From contig NZ_JNKR01000003.1 of the NCBI RefSeq assembly GCF_000702905.1, forward strand, positions 62,001-126,000: a stretch of DNA of 64,000 nucleotides. The letters are read 5' to 3'. Position 1 is the stretch's first letter. Each line of letters opens with the position of its first letter. The DNA comes from Mitsuokella jalaludinii DSM 13811 (GTDB taxonomy: Bacteria > Bacillota > Negativicutes > Selenomonadales > Selenomonadaceae). The translations under genes were made by a program, and so were the position numbers. Below are positions 1-9,947 of this stretch, piece by piece. Under the pieces are notes generated by a model. That model had not been told where the DNA came from, searched no databases, and saw only the letters and a list, made by a program, of their open reading frames with translations.

Positions 1-2
1 GG

Positions 3-1652
3 AAAGAGAGGAATATCCTGCCGGAAGTCATGCCGCGCGACCTCGCAGCGGATTACCAGCAGGAATACGCGAGCCGCATTGTTGCCGTCAAGCTCGACAA
101 CACGCTGCACGACCTGCAGACGCCGGTGGGCAAGTCGCGTTCTGTCGAATTTGTCGAGCTCGAGAGCGAAGAGGGCTGGATCATCTACCGGCGTACGGTC
201 GAGTTCCTGTTGATCATGGCCGTGCATGAGCTCTATCCAGAGGCGGAAGTCGCGGCGATGTTCCGCGCCAACAACGGCCTTTACTGCGAGATCAGCGTGC
301 CGGGGAAGCCGCTGACGCCAGAGATGGTCACGGCAATCGAGCGAGAGATGCGCGTCATCGTTCAGGAAAACCGCCCCATCGTCAAGGAGGTCTTCAGCCG
401 CGACGAAGCGGTCAAGCTCTTCAAGGAGACGAAGCAGGTCGAGAAGGCCAATCTCATCGCTTCGCTCAAGCTGCCGAACGTCAGCATCTACCGCTGCGGC
501 GGATACTGCGACTACCTCTACGGTGCGATGATCGGCTCGACGGGCCATCTTGGCAAGTTTGCGCTTGATATTTTTGAGTCCGGCGTCCTCCTGCGCACGC
601 CAGACCTCAAGAGCCGCGGCAGCGTGCCGAAAACCATGCCGCAGCCAAAGCTCTCGGAGGTCTTGACCGAGGCGAAGAACTGGGCCGACATCCTGCGCTG
701 CCGCTATGTCACAGACCTCAACCGGGCCATCCGCACGGGCCGCATCAGCGAGGTCATCCGCGTCTCGGAGGCCCTGCAGGAGAAGCACATCGCCGAGATT
801 GCCGACTACATCGCCAAGCACTGCCGGAAGCTGCGCCTGATCCTCATCGCGGGGCCTTCCTCGTCGGGCAAGACGTCCTTCGCGCAGCGTCTGCGCGTGC
901 AGATGCAGGTCATGGGGTTGCGGCCCGTATCCATCTCGCTCGACAATTACTTTGTCAACCGCGAGGAGACGCCGAAGACACCAGCAGGGGCCTACGATTA
1001 CGAGTGCCTGGAGGCGCTCGACGTCGGCCTCTTCAACAAGGACATGCTCGCACTGCTCAAGGGGGAGAGCGTCGTGCTGCCGCGTTACAACTTCAAGACG
1101 GGTGAACGCGAGTGGGAGGGGCAGGAGCCGCTGACACTCGAGAAGAGCCAGCCCATCATCGTCGAGGGCATTCACGGCCTCAACGAGAAGCTCACGGCGG
1201 CCATCCCGCGTGACTACAAGTTCAAGATCTACGTCAGCGCGCTGACGCAGCTCAACATCGATGCCCATAACCGCATTCCGACGACAGATGCGCGCCTCAT
1301 CCGCCGCCTCGTGCGCGACTACCAGTTCCGCGGCGCGAGCGCGCTGAAGACCCTCAAGCAGTGGCCGGATGTGCGCCAGGGGGAGGAGAAGTACATCTTC
1401 CCGTATCAGGAAGAGGCGGACGTCATGTTCAACTCCGCGATGATCTATGAGCTTGCAGCGCTGCGCCGCTACGCCGTGCCGATGCTCGAGGCCGTGACGC
1501 CGGATGTGCCGGAGTACACGAAGGCAAGGCGCCTGCTCGACTTCTGCCAGTACTTCCTCGATTTGCCCGATGAGGACGATGTGCCGAATAACTCCATCCT
1601 GCGCGAGTTCATCGGCAAGTCTGTGTTCTTCAAGGGAGAAGATCAGGTGTGA
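3..1652 (+). CDS. Nucleoside (uridine-type) kinase with TGS-like N-terminus, 5' end outside window
   Basis: Phosphoribulokinase/uridine-kinase superfamily ATPase, expected to phosphorylate a nucleoside in the cytoplasm. The P-loop GPSSSGKTSF lies near nt 850-880. The roughly 270 residues before it resemble the TGS/threonyl-tRNA-synthetase-like N-terminal half of the long (about 550 aa) Firmicute members. The frame stays open from base 3 through the first ATG at 30, and the residues before that ATG (ERNILPEV) look like normal TGS sequence, so the true start is upstream and the gene is 5'-partial. The kinase half ends with a VFFKGEDQV tail. A strong terminator follows 8 bases after the stop. 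The exact nucleoside substrate cannot be told from sequence. Confidence 0.85.
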   Translation, partial: KERNILPEVMPRDLAADYQQEYASRIVAVKLDNTLHDLQTPVGKSRSVEFVELESEEGWIIYRRTVEFLLIMAVHELYPEAEVAAMFRANNGLYCEISVPGKPLTPEMVTAIEREMRVIVQENRPIVKEVFSRDEAVKLFKETKQVEKANLIASLKLPNVSIYRCGGYCDYLYGAMIGSTGHLGKFALDIFESGVLLRTPDLKSRGSVPKTMPQPKLSEVLTEAKNWADILRCRYVTDLNRAIRTGRISEVIRVSEALQEKHIAEIADYIAKHCRKLRLILIAGPSSSGKTSFAQRLRVQMQVMGLRPVSISLDNYFVNREETPKTPAGAYDYECLEALDVGLFNKDMLALLKGESVVLPRYNFKTGEREWEGQEPLTLEKSQPIIVEGIHGLNEKLTAAIPRDYKFKIYVSALTQLNIDAHNRIPTTDARLIRRLVRDYQFRGASALKTLKQWPDVRQGEEKYIFPYQEEADVMFNSAMIYELAALRRYAVPMLEAVTPDVPEYTKARRLLDFCQYFLDLPDEDDVPNNSILREFIGKSVFFKGEDQV

Positions 1653-1660
1653 ATGACAAG

Positions 1661-1690
1661 AAAGCTGCCCATTGTTCTGGGCAGCTTTTT
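1661..1690 (+). terminator. Intrinsic terminator after the nucleoside kinase
   Basis: A perfect 10-bp stem (AAAGCTGCCC / GGGCAGCTTT) with an 8-base loop runs into a T tract at 1686-1690. It lies between the kinase stop and the convergent alanine symporter gene. Its A/T ends may let it work on both strands. Confidence 0.85.
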
Positions 1691-1721
1691 GTTATCTGAT
1701 ATTTGATGTTGGGGGAGGGGA

Positions 1722-3143
<1,422 letters not shown>

Positions 3144-3215
3144 AAATCATACCTCACTTTTCTTGATGGATAGATAAATAAAATAAATTCTAATCCATAT
3201 CATAAATATATACTT

Positions 3216-3244
3216 ATTATAAAGAAATTTTCTACGAGAGTCAA
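3216..3244 (-). promoter_or_regulatory. Sigma-70 promoter for the AGCS symporter
   Basis: Read on the minus strand: TTGACT, a 17-bp spacer, then a perfect TATAAT. It lies about 73 bp upstream of the symporter ATG. Confidence 0.75.
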
Positions 3245-3382
3245 GAAAGAACGAGAATCAGCAAGAAAAAGAGCGAAAGTGTAACAGAAGTCACGGCGGG
3301 GGAAACATGTTGCAGGTAGAATATCAAGCATAGCATTCATTCCCCCTTTTTTTACATGGATGAAACCTTGACATAACAGATC

Positions 3383-3412
3383 TTAACAAACGATTGCCGG
3401 GCCATTGTATAT
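3383..3412 (+). promoter_or_regulatory. Possible promoter for the 199-aa hypothetical
   Basis: TTAACA at 3383-3388, then TATATG at 3407-3412 (18-bp spacing), or TGTATA at 3405 with 16-bp spacing. It lies about 45 bp before the start codon. A TTGACA at 3368 has no -10 at the right distance. Confidence 0.4.
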
Positions 3413-3455
3413 GGTATATGCGCCGTTGCATGACTGAGATACAGGAGGACTTTTT

Positions 3456-4055
3456 ATGAGCATGTTTTTAGCCCCCATCCACTTTATGGTATACGGGAAG
3501 AATCAGCTGCAGGAGCAGCTCATCGCAGAGATCGCCAAGCGCGCTGCTGCGGAGGGCTGGGCCGAGGCGAGTGCACTTGATGCGTACTGCAGCCGCGAGG
3601 ACCGCCCGCTCGATGCGATCATCGACGTCTCGAATATCCACGGCTGGCTCTCAAAGAGCATCGCGGATGTCGAGCATCGCCTGGCGGCACTCGTCACGGA
3701 GCTCTTGTTCGGCCATCCGGAGCGTCTCGCTGTGCTCGAGGAGCTGGCGTACGAAGTGGGCAGGGAGCAGGCTGCGCCGGCCGATGCTGGGGCGGGCGAG
3801 CTCTTCCAGTATTTGACGACACACCTCGTCGACGGCATGCCGTGTGATGGCGTCAACATGATGCGCGACCAGACGGCCGAGACGTTCCGCTGGGATAAGA
3901 CGGCGGATGTGCACAGCCACTACTGGACGGAAGTCGAAGGCAGCCCCGCCGTCTACCAGGCATTGCGCAGCAGATTCGTCGCGGGCATACTTTCTTCGAC
4001 CGATTACGAAGTCAGCACGGCCGATGGGATAAGCTTCGTCCTGCAGAAGGCTTGA
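3456..4055 (+). CDS. Conserved-looking hypothetical protein, 199 aa
   Basis: I do not recognise this family. A clear AGGAGG ribosome site sits 9 bases before the ATG. The product is soluble with no signal peptide or membrane span. It opens with a short hydrophobic stretch (FLAPIHFMVYGK), then a largely helical acidic body with several His, Asp and Glu residues, including a VHSHYW segment near residue 153. Codon use is like its neighbours, so it looks native. It stands alone between the symporter (divergent) and the small-protein gene, with its own possible promoter. No function is proposed. Confidence 0.7.
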   Translation: MSMFLAPIHFMVYGKNQLQEQLIAEIAKRAAAEGWAEASALDAYCSREDRPLDAIIDVSNIHGWLSKSIADVEHRLAALVTELLFGHPERLAVLEELAYEVGREQAAPADAGAGELFQYLTTHLVDGMPCDGVNMMRDQTAETFRWDKTADVHSHYWTEVEGSPAVYQALRSRFVAGILSSTDYEVSTADGISFVLQKA

Positions 4056-4145
4056 ACGGATGAGCCGCAGCGCATGCTGCGGTTTATTGGTTTAAATGCG
4101 CGAAAATAGAGAAACTTTTTAAGAAAACTTCTTCTTTTTGCTGTA

Positions 4146-4174
4146 TTGACGTGGAATTTGTGTTGTGTTATGGT
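4146..4174 (+). promoter_or_regulatory. Promoter for the 26-residue small ORF
   Basis: TTGACG, a 17-bp spacer, then TATGGT. It has the same -10 hexamer as the T-box promoter at 7603. The predicted start point lies about 45 bp before the ATG at 4227. Confidence 0.65.
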
Positions 4175-4226
4175 AATCATATCATCAGATCCCGGGTGAA
4201 ACCGCGAAAAGATAGGAGGTTTTTCC

Positions 4227-4307
4227 ATGAAGAAGATTATCAAGCGCGTATTCAAGTCCTATGCAAACGTAGAGGCTCTGGGCAAAGTCATCAGCTGGAA
4301 TGCATGA
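4227..4307 (+). CDS. Candidate small protein, 26 aa, Lys/Arg-rich amphipathic
   Basis: A short frame too small for most gene callers. It begins with MKKIIKRVFKSYAN and ends ISWNA. The ribosome site is an optimal AGGAGG at 4214-4219, 7 bases before the ATG. A matching promoter (4146-4174) lies upstream and a possible small terminator (4362-4380) downstream, so the three parts form a stand-alone transcription unit. The peptide has a basic N-terminal half that could form an amphipathic helix. It could be a membrane-surface microprotein, a toxin-like peptide, or the visible part of a dual-function RNA. I know of no family for it. Function unknown. Confidence 0.5.
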   Translation: MKKIIKRVFKSYANVEALGKVISWNA

Positions 4308-4361
4308 TTCTGCCAGATAAAGCGCATATGAAAGAATAGTACGAAATGAGACGGAGAACAC

Positions 4362-4380
4362 GGCGTTCTTCGCCTTTTTT
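4362..4380 (+). terminator. Possible small terminator after the 26-aa ORF
   Basis: GGCG / CGCC stem with a 5-base loop followed by six T. The stem is short (4 bp), but the T tract is perfect and continues towards 4385 with TGTAT. Confidence 0.4.
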
Positions 4381-4551
4381 GTATACAATTTATCTACACA
4401 AGGTGCAAAGCGTCGAGAAATTTCACGACATCTATTGGTTTTTTCATCAAGCCTTGCTATAATGAAAGAAATAGTTTGTGTGGGGACATTGTTCCACCTG
4501 TTACAAACGGTGTTATACTTTTGGACAGTAAACAGTAAGGAGAATGTGTAA

Positions 4552-4821
4552 ATGAAACTCGTAGTAACTGTTGTTGGTAAGGACCGCGTCGGCATCATCG
4601 CGATGGTCAGCCAGATCCTTGCCGAGAATAATGTCAACATCCTCAATATCAATCAGAATATCATGGATGGTTTCTTCAACATGGTCATGATTGCGGAGAT
4701 CAGCGCGAGCAAGATCAATCTCGTAGAGCTGCAGAAGACGCTCAAGGAGAAGGGCAAGGAGATCAATGTCGACATCAAGGCACAGCATGAAGACATCTTC
4801 AATGTCATGCACAATGTCTGA
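4552..4821 (+). CDS. ACT domain protein (UPF0237 family)
   Basis: A single ACT domain of 89 residues with the GKDRVGIIA start motif and the expected beta-alpha-beta-beta-alpha-beta pattern. ACT domains bind amino acids or other small ligands. This stand-alone family is regulatory and nearly always sits directly before a UPF0210 (DUF711) gene, as here, with a 56-bp gap. An AAGGAG ribosome site precedes the ATG. Upstream there is an extended -10 (TGCTATAAT, -10 at 4458-4463) and a second possible -10 (TATACT at 4514). Ligand unknown. Confidence 0.9.
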   Translation: MKLVVTVVGKDRVGIIAMVSQILAENNVNILNINQNIMDGFFNMVMIAEISASKINLVELQKTLKEKGKEINVDIKAQHEDIFNVMHNV

Positions 4822-4877
4822 GCGGCGTCACTTGTTCCGGATTGGCTTTTTATGACGTTTAGGAGGAAAAGAGCCCT

Positions 4878-6239
4878 GTGATAACGATAGATGATATTTT
4901 AGAAACAAACCGCATGATTACGGAAAACAAGCTCGATGTCCGCACGATCACGATGGGCATCTCGCTGCGCGACTGTGCGCATCCGAATATCGATAAGTTC
5001 TGCCAGAACGTGTACGACAAGATCACGAAGTCGGCGGAATTCCTCGTGAAGACGGGCGAGGACATCGAGACGGAGTACGGCATCCCTATCATCCACAAGC
5101 GCGTCTCGGTCACGCCGATTGCCATCGCGGCCGATGCCTGCAAGACTGACTCGTACGTGCCGGTCGCTGAGGCGATGGACCGCGCCGCCAAGGAAATCGG
5201 CATCAACTTCATCGGCGGCTTCTCGGCACTCGTCGAGAAGGGCTTCACGCACGGCGACCGCGTGCTCATCAACTCGATTCCTCAGGCCCTCGCGACGACG
5301 GACCTCGTCTGCTCCTCGGTGAACCTCGGTTCGACGAAGACGGGCATCAACATGGACTGCGTGCGCGAGATGGGCGAAGTCGTCAAGCGCACGGCAGAGC
5401 TCACGCGTGACCAGCAGGCGCTCGGCTGCGCGAAACTCGTCATCTTCTGCAACGCGCCGGGAGACAACCCGTTCATGGCGGGCGCCTTCCACGGCGTCAG
5501 TGAGGCGGATAAGGTCGTCAGCGTCGGCGTATCGGGGCCAGGCGTCGTCAAGCACGCTCTCGAGGACCTCAAGGGCGCGGACTTCACGGAGATCGCGGAG
5601 ACGATCAAGCGCACGGCCTTCAAGATCACGCGCGTCGGCCAGCTCGTCGCGCGCGAGGCGTCGAAGCGCCTCGGCGTGCCGTTCGGCATCATCGACCTCT
5701 CGCTCGCACCGACGCCGGCTGTCGGCGACAGTGTCGCGCGCATCATCGAGGAGATGGGCATCGAGAGCTGCGGCGCACCGGGCACGACGGCAGCCCTCGC
5801 ACTGCTCAACGATGCGGTCAAGAAGGGCGGCCTCATGGCCTCCTCGCACGTCGGCGGCCTCTCGGGTGCCTTCATCCCGGTCAGCGAGGACGAGGGCATG
5901 ATCCATGCAGTCTCTGAGGGCAGCCTCTCCATCGAGAAGCTCGAGGCGATGACCTGCGTCTGCTCGGTCGGCCTCGACATGATCGCCATCGAGGGCGATA
6001 CGTCGGCTGCGACGATCTCGGGCATCATCGCCGACGAGGCGGCTATCGGCATGATCAACAACAAGACGACGGCTGTCCGCGTCATCCCTGTGCCGGGCAA
6101 GAAGGTCGGCGACATGGTCGAGTTCGGCGGACTGCTCGGCTACTGCCCGATCGTGCCGGTGCGCAATCAGTACAGCTCCGAGGCCTTCATCGCGCGCGGC
6201 GGTCGCATCCCCGCACCGATCCGCAGCCTGACGAACTGA
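4878..6239 (+). CDS. PFL family protein (UPF0210/DUF711)
   Basis: A 453-residue cytoplasmic protein of the UPF0210 family, which has a pyruvate-formate-lyase-like fold but no assigned reaction. The start is a GTG at 4878 with AGGAGG 11 bases upstream; no better ATG fits the conserved N-terminus ([13 protein letters not shown]). Length is typical. It follows the ACT gene, and the pair is widely conserved, so the ACT protein probably senses a ligand for this one. A hairpin at 6314-6347 ends the unit. Confidence 0.9.
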   Translation: MITIDDILETNRMITENKLDVRTITMGISLRDCAHPNIDKFCQNVYDKITKSAEFLVKTGEDIETEYGIPIIHKRVSVTPIAIAADACKTDSYVPVAEAMDRAAKEIGINFIGGFSALVEKGFTHGDRVLINSIPQALATTDLVCSSVNLGSTKTGINMDCVREMGEVVKRTAELTRDQQALGCAKLVIFCNAPGDNPFMAGAFHGVSEADKVVSVGVSGPGVVKHALEDLKGADFTEIAETIKRTAFKITRVGQLVAREASKRLGVPFGIIDLSLAPTPAVGDSVARIIEEMGIESCGAPGTTAALALLNDAVKKGGLMASSHVGGLSGAFIPVSEDEGMIHAVSEGSLSIEKLEAMTCVCSVGLDMIAIEGDTSAATISGIIADEAAIGMINNKTTAVRVIPVPGKKVGDMVEFGGLLGYCPIVPVRNQYSSEAFIARGGRIPAPIRSLTN

Positions 6240-6263
6240 TGCCAGCTGCCGGGCGCTTGTCAC

Positions 6264-6291
6264 TTGCCAGACGCCTGGAATCTGCTATAAT
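6264..6291 (+). promoter_or_regulatory. Promoter ahead of nth
   Basis: TTGCCA, a 16-bp spacer, then TATAAT, with an extended -10 TG (TGCTATAAT). It lies before, not after, the hairpin at 6314, so a transcript from here would carry that hairpin in its leader. Confidence 0.6.
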
Positions 6292-6313
6292 AGAATAAAT
6301 CGTGAAACTCAGA

Positions 6314-6347
6314 AAGGGCTCAATTCATGGATTGGGCCCTTCCTTTT
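6314..6347 (+). terminator. Terminator-like hairpin between UPF0210 gene and nth
   Basis: An 11-bp stem (AAGGGCTCAAT / ATTGGGCCCTT, one G-U pair) with a 6-base loop, then CCTTTT. It ends the ACT/UPF0210 unit but lies about 20 bp downstream of the nth promoter start point. Confidence 0.65.
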
Positions 6348-6385
6348 GCCATTTTTGCCATTTTGCAGAACAGGAAGTGGATTGC

Positions 6386-7045
6386 ATGCGTGTAACGAAG
6401 AAGATACGGGAAGAGCAGCTGGCCATCCTCGAGGAGACATACCGCGGGGCAAAGCCGGAACTCATCTTCCATAACCCATTCGAGCTCCTGATTGCCGTCA
6501 TCCTCTCGGCGCAGTGCACCGACAAGCGTGTCAATGTCACGACGAAGCGTCTTTTCTCGAAAGTAAAGTCGCCGGAGGACATCATGGCGATGGGCCTCGC
6601 GGCACTCGAGAATGAGATCCGCGACTGCGGGCTCTTCCGCAACAAGGCCAAGAACATCCTCGCGGCCTGCCAGATGCTCTGCACGGAGTTCGGCGGCCAG
6701 GTGCCGGATGATTTTGACGCACTGCAGCGGCTGCCGGGCGTCGGCCGCAAGACAGCCAATGTCGTCATGAGCGTGGCCTTCCATCATCCGGCCATCGCTG
6801 TGGACACGCATGTCTTCCGCATCGCGAACCGCCTGCAGCTCGCGACGGGCACGACGCCGCTGGCCGTGGAGCAGGGCCTCATGAAGAACATCCCGAAGGA
6901 GAAGTGGTCGGATGCGCATCACTGGCTCATCTGGCACGGCCGCAAGATCTGCAAGGCGAGGAAGCCCGCCTGTGACATCTGCCCGCTCGCGCCCGTCTGC
7001 CCGAGCGCAGAGCCGCTCGCCGGCAGCGACACCAAGACCAAGTAA
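6386..7045 (+). CDS. nth: Endonuclease III
   Basis: DNA N-glycosylase/AP lyase that removes oxidised pyrimidines in base excision repair. The 219-residue product has the helix-hairpin-helix LPGVGRKTANVV with the catalytic Lys, the catalytic Asp in VDTHVFRI, and the C-terminal [4Fe-4S] ligands in a C-x6-C-x2-C-x5-C pattern (KICKARKPACDICPLAPVC). The start is the ATG at 6386 with AGGAAG before it; an in-frame GTG further upstream lies in the terminator hairpin and is not credible. A GNAT gene follows after 12 bases, so the two are probably co-transcribed. Confidence 0.95.
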   Translation: MRVTKKIREEQLAILEETYRGAKPELIFHNPFELLIAVILSAQCTDKRVNVTTKRLFSKVKSPEDIMAMGLAALENEIRDCGLFRNKAKNILAACQMLCTEFGGQVPDDFDALQRLPGVGRKTANVVMSVAFHHPAIAVDTHVFRIANRLQLATGTTPLAVEQGLMKNIPKEKWSDAHHWLIWHGRKICKARKPACDICPLAPVCPSAEPLAGSDTKTK

Positions 7046-7057
7046 AGGAGAGAGAAT

Positions 7058-7510
7058 ATGGAGTACAGGAAGGCAACCTTTGCCGATATTGAGGAGATAT
7101 ACCATCTCGTGAACGACTATGCGACGGACGGTGTCATGCTCGCGCGCTCGCGCAATACGCTCTATGAGACGCTGCGCGACATGATTGTCGCTATCGATGA
7201 CGAGGGCAAGGTCGTCGGTGTCGGCGGGCTCCACATCATCTGGGACCGCCTTGCCGAGATCCGCACGATGGCCGTGGCGCCTGACATGACGCGCCAGGGC
7301 ATCGGTGCGGAGATCGTGCGCCGCCTCATCGAGGAAGGCGATGTGTTCGGCGTCGAGAAGTACTTCACGCTGACCTACAAGCCAGGTTTTTTCCAGAAGC
7401 TCGGCTTCCAGACGATCACGAAAGAAGAACTGCCGCACAAGGTCTGGAAGGAATGCATCGACTGCCCGAAGTTCCCGAACTGCGATGAGATCGCGATGGT
7501 CCGCGTCTGA
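7058..7510 (+). CDS. GNAT N-acetyltransferase, short ArgA/NAGS-like
   Basis: A 150-residue acetyl-CoA-dependent N-acetyltransferase. The acetyl-CoA motif reads VAPDMTRQGIGAEIV. The C-terminal part (GFFQKLGFQTITKEELP, then KVWKECIDCPKFPNC) matches the short N-acetylglutamate-synthase-like group found in many Firmicutes and delta-proteobacteria, including the Cys-rich tail. It could make N-acetylglutamate for arginine synthesis, but no arg genes are nearby. The ribosome site is AAGGAG in the 12-bp gap after nth. Confidence 0.85.
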   Translation: MEYRKATFADIEEIYHLVNDYATDGVMLARSRNTLYETLRDMIVAIDDEGKVVGVGGLHIIWDRLAEIRTMAVAPDMTRQGIGAEIVRRLIEEGDVFGVEKYFTLTYKPGFFQKLGFQTITKEELPHKVWKECIDCPKFPNCDEIAMVRV

Positions 7511-7602
7511 TTGCCGTCTGTGCGATACGCGTAATCGGTGCAATACATGTTTGCGGGGATTGCCTTGATTGTACAATTTTGGGCAATCCTGGCGAGAATG
7601 CA

Positions 7603-7631
7603 TTGACATTCTGTAACAAATCTGGTATGGT
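7603..7631 (+). promoter_or_regulatory. Promoter of the T-box/aroF transcript
   Basis: A perfect TTGACA, a 17-bp spacer, then TATGGT. It starts the leader that contains the T-box. Confidence 0.8.
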
Positions 7632-7654
7632 AGTATACATCAAGTGAAATGCAG

Positions 7655-7892
7655 AGAATGAGAGAAGTAATCCCATGACTTCCTTGAAGAGAGCGCTGGG
7701 CTGGTGTGACAGCGCAGGGAGAGGGGATGAAATACGCTCAGGAGCAGCAGGCTGAAGAGAGTAGGTCCCGCCGGAGCGCCACCGTTACCAGAGGCTAGGG
7801 TATGTCAGTATCCGAAGTGAGAGGCTTGCATCGGCAAGCAGGGTGGTACCACGGGTATATCAGCTCGTCCCTGTAGAGGGGCGGGCTTTTTC
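7655..7892 (+). promoter_or_regulatory. T-box riboswitch (tyrosine-type specifier) ahead of aroF-tyrA
   Basis: A tRNA-sensing leader. Stem I can be drawn: GAG closes with CTC, ATCCC pairs with GGGGAT, and the 5' side of the internal loop carries the AGTA S-turn motif. The distal part has AGAGAGC and a GGTGTGA loop. The 3' side of the specifier loop reads GAAATACG, placing TAC (Tyr) at 7733-7735. The T-box AGGGTGGTACCACG lies at 7840-7853. The terminator GCTCGTCCC / GGGGCGGGC then TTTTT ends at about 7892. Uncharged tRNA-Tyr should favour readthrough into aroF and tyrA. The T-box call is firm; the codon call depends on loop alignment. Confidence 0.92.
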
Positions 7893-7925
7893 TATTCTTC
7901 GGGGGATTGTCAGGAGGAAATCATT

Positions 7926-8939
7926 ATGATCATTGTCATGAAACCAGATGCCACGAAAGAGAACATCCAGAAAGTCGAGGAGCGCCTGCATCAGGTCGGC
8001 CTCAAGGCACATCTGTCGACCGGTGAGGACTGCACGATCATCGGCGTCATCGGCGACCGCAAGAAGATCGCCAACCTCGAGGTCAGCATGCTCGAGGGCG
8101 TCGAGAAGACGGTGCGCATCACCGAGAAATACAAGCTCGTCAGCCGTCACTTCCATCCGGAGGACACGATTGTCGATGTCGACGGCGTCAAGATCGGCGG
8201 CAAGGAAGTCGTCGTCATGGCCGGCCCGTGCTCGGTCGAGAGCATCGAGCAGCTGCGTGAAGCTGCCAAGGCTGTCAAGGCCGGCGGGGCGAAGTTCCTG
8301 CGCGGCGGTGCGTTCAAGCCGCGCACGAGCCCGTACGACTTCCAGGGCCTTGCCGAAGAAGGCCTCAAGATGCTGCGCGAGGTAGCTGATGAAGAAGGCC
8401 TCAAGGTCGTCACGGAGATCGTCGACAAGGACGACATCGAGCTCGTCGGCAAGTACGCCGATGTCTACCAGGTCGGCGCGCGCAACATGCAGAACTTCCA
8501 GCTCCTCAAAGCGCTCGGCAAGGCCAAGAAGCCGGTCATGCTCAAGCGCGGCCTCGCAGCGACCATCAGCGAGTGGCTCAATGCTGCAGAGTACATCATG
8601 GCGGGCGGCAATGATCAGGTCATCTTCTGCGAGCGCGGCATCCGCACCTACGAGACATTCACGCGCAACACGCTGGATCTCAGCGCCGTCGCGGCCATCA
8701 AGGAACTCTCGCACCTGCCAATCATCGTCGACCCGAGCCACGGCACGGGCCGCTGGGAGATGGTCCGCCCGATGGCGCGCGCCGCTGTCGCCGCTGGCTG
8801 CGACGGCCTGATTATCGAGGTGCACCCGCATCCAGAAGTCGCGCTCTCCGATGGCGACCAGAGCCTCACGCCGAAGAACTTCAATGCCCTGATGGGTGAG
8901 CTCGGCAAGATTTGCACAGTCATGGGGCGTACGTTATGA
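7926..8939 (+). CDS. aroF: 3-deoxy-7-phosphoheptulonate synthase (type I-beta, with N-terminal regulatory domain)
   Basis: Condenses PEP and erythrose-4-phosphate in the first step of aromatic amino acid synthesis. The N-terminal about 70 residues form the ferredoxin-like/ACT-like regulatory domain typical of Thermotoga-type enzymes; the barrel follows from [10 protein letters not shown] with [15 protein letters not shown] and the metal/substrate segment IVDPSHGTG. At 337 residues it matches the 338-aa family form. AGGAGG lies before the ATG. Its stop overlaps the tyrA start (ATGA), and the T-box leader controls both. Feedback by Tyr or Phe through the N-terminal domain is likely. Confidence 0.95.
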   Translation: MIIVMKPDATKENIQKVEERLHQVGLKAHLSTGEDCTIIGVIGDRKKIANLEVSMLEGVEKTVRITEKYKLVSRHFHPEDTIVDVDGVKIGGKEVVVMAGPCSVESIEQLREAAKAVKAGGAKFLRGGAFKPRTSPYDFQGLAEEGLKMLREVADEEGLKVVTEIVDKDDIELVGKYADVYQVGARNMQNFQLLKALGKAKKPVMLKRGLAATISEWLNAAEYIMAGGNDQVIFCERGIRTYETFTRNTLDLSAVAAIKELSHLPIIVDPSHGTGRWEMVRPMARAAVAAGCDGLIIEVHPHPEVALSDGDQSLTPKNFNALMGELGKICTVMGRTL

Positions 8940-9826
8940 GCCGTCTGAAACTCGCCATCATCGGCGTCGGCCTCATTGGCGGCTCGCTCGGTCTCTGCCT
9001 CAAGGACAAGCTCGGCGAGGATATCTACATCACGGGGCTCTGCCGCCATCAGGCCTCGATGGACCGCGCCGTCGCGCTCGGTGCCGTCGACTATGCCTCG
9101 GCCGATATCGAGTCGGTCGTTTCCGATGCTGACATCGTCTTTTTGAGCCCGCCTGTCCTGCAGATCGTGCCGATGGTGGAAAAGATCCTGCCGTACCTCA
9201 AGAAAGGTTGCATCCTGACGGATGCGGGCAGCACGAAGGGTTACATCTGGCAGCACTTGCAGAAGATCCTGCCAGATGATATCTACTACATCGCCGGCCA
9301 TCCGATGACGGGCCGCGAGAAGAGCGGTGTCGATGCCGCGATGAAGGACCTCTTTGTTGGCAAGGCATATGTCATCGTCGAGGACACGGGCGCTCCGCCT
9401 GAGGCCCACAAGAAGCTCATGAGCGTGCTCAAGTACACGGGCGCGAATTTCACGACGCTCGACATCGCCAAGCACGATCGCTGTGCTTCTGTCATCAGCC
9501 ACGTGCCGCATGTCACGGCTGCTGCGCTCGTCACTCTGCTCAACCGCTCTGGCGATGACCGCGACTCCTGCATCAAGCTCATCGGCGGCGGCTTCCGCGA
9601 CACGACGCGCATCGCTTCGTCGAATGCTGACATGTGGGCCGATATCTGCATGACGAACGGCGAGGCCATCGCGAGCGACCTGCGTGAGTTGCAGGCCATC
9701 CTCGGCGAGGTCATCACGGCTGTCGAGCATCACGACCGTCAGGCCGTTCACGATTACTTTGCGGCTTCCAAGCAGCTGCGCGATCACCTCCTGCAGGATG
9801 CCAGCAAGAAATTCGATCCCAACTGA
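8936..9826 (+). CDS. tyrA: Prephenate dehydrogenase
   Basis: NAD(P)-dependent oxidative decarboxylation of prephenate to 4-hydroxyphenylpyruvate in tyrosine synthesis. The N-terminal Rossmann motif is [12 protein letters not shown], followed by [16 protein letters not shown], a family signature. The 296-residue form lacks a C-terminal ACT domain and a fused chorismate mutase. I chose the ATG at 8936, which overlaps the aroF stop; an upstream in-frame ATG lies deep in aroF. Co-transcription with aroF under a Tyr-type T-box fits its role exactly. Confidence 0.94.
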   Translation: MSRLKLAIIGVGLIGGSLGLCLKDKLGEDIYITGLCRHQASMDRAVALGAVDYASADIESVVSDADIVFLSPPVLQIVPMVEKILPYLKKGCILTDAGSTKGYIWQHLQKILPDDIYYIAGHPMTGREKSGVDAAMKDLFVGKAYVIVEDTGAPPEAHKKLMSVLKYTGANFTTLDIAKHDRCASVISHVPHVTAAALVTLLNRSGDDRDSCIKLIGGGFRDTTRIASSNADMWADICMTNGEAIASDLRELQAILGEVITAVEHHDRQAVHDYFAASKQLRDHLLQDASKKFDPN

Positions 9827-9834
9827 TTTTTCTG

Positions 9835-9880
9835 CCCATGTGCCGGGATGAGACGCATCCCAGCGCATGGGTATTTCTCT
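9835..9880 (+). terminator. Probable terminator after tyrA
   Basis: An imperfect long stem: CCCATG...CATGGG at the base and GGGATG/CATCCC near the tip, followed by a T-rich TATTTCTCTT. Confidence 0.6.
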
Positions 9881-9882
9881 TG

Positions 9883-9911
9883 CTGACATTATTGTGTTAG
9901 CATAGTATAAT
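9883..9911 (+). promoter_or_regulatory. Promoter for the UPF0158 gene
   Basis: CTGACA, a 17-bp spacer, then TATAAT, 36 bp before the ATG. Confidence 0.75.
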
Positions 9912-9947
9912 AAAAATAAACGCATAAGACAGAAGGTGACACACTTA

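Larger units (their letters stand above)
3144..3455. other. Divergent AT-rich intergenic region (312 bp)
   Basis: Holds the minus-strand promoter for the symporter and a weaker plus-strand promoter for the next hypothetical gene. Between them (about 3245-3380) I see no ORF with a ribosome site and no clear hairpin. Confidence 0.6.

Noticed and set aside
4185-4652. Minus-strand 155-aa frame over the 26-aa gene and the ACT gene start
   Set aside because: No ribosome site, overlaps a clear ACT protein and two plus-strand promoters.
8912-8935. Earlier ATG for tyrA at 8912
   Set aside because: It would lie 24 bases inside aroF without a ribosome site; the ATG at 8936 overlaps the aroF stop and starts just before the Rossmann motif.
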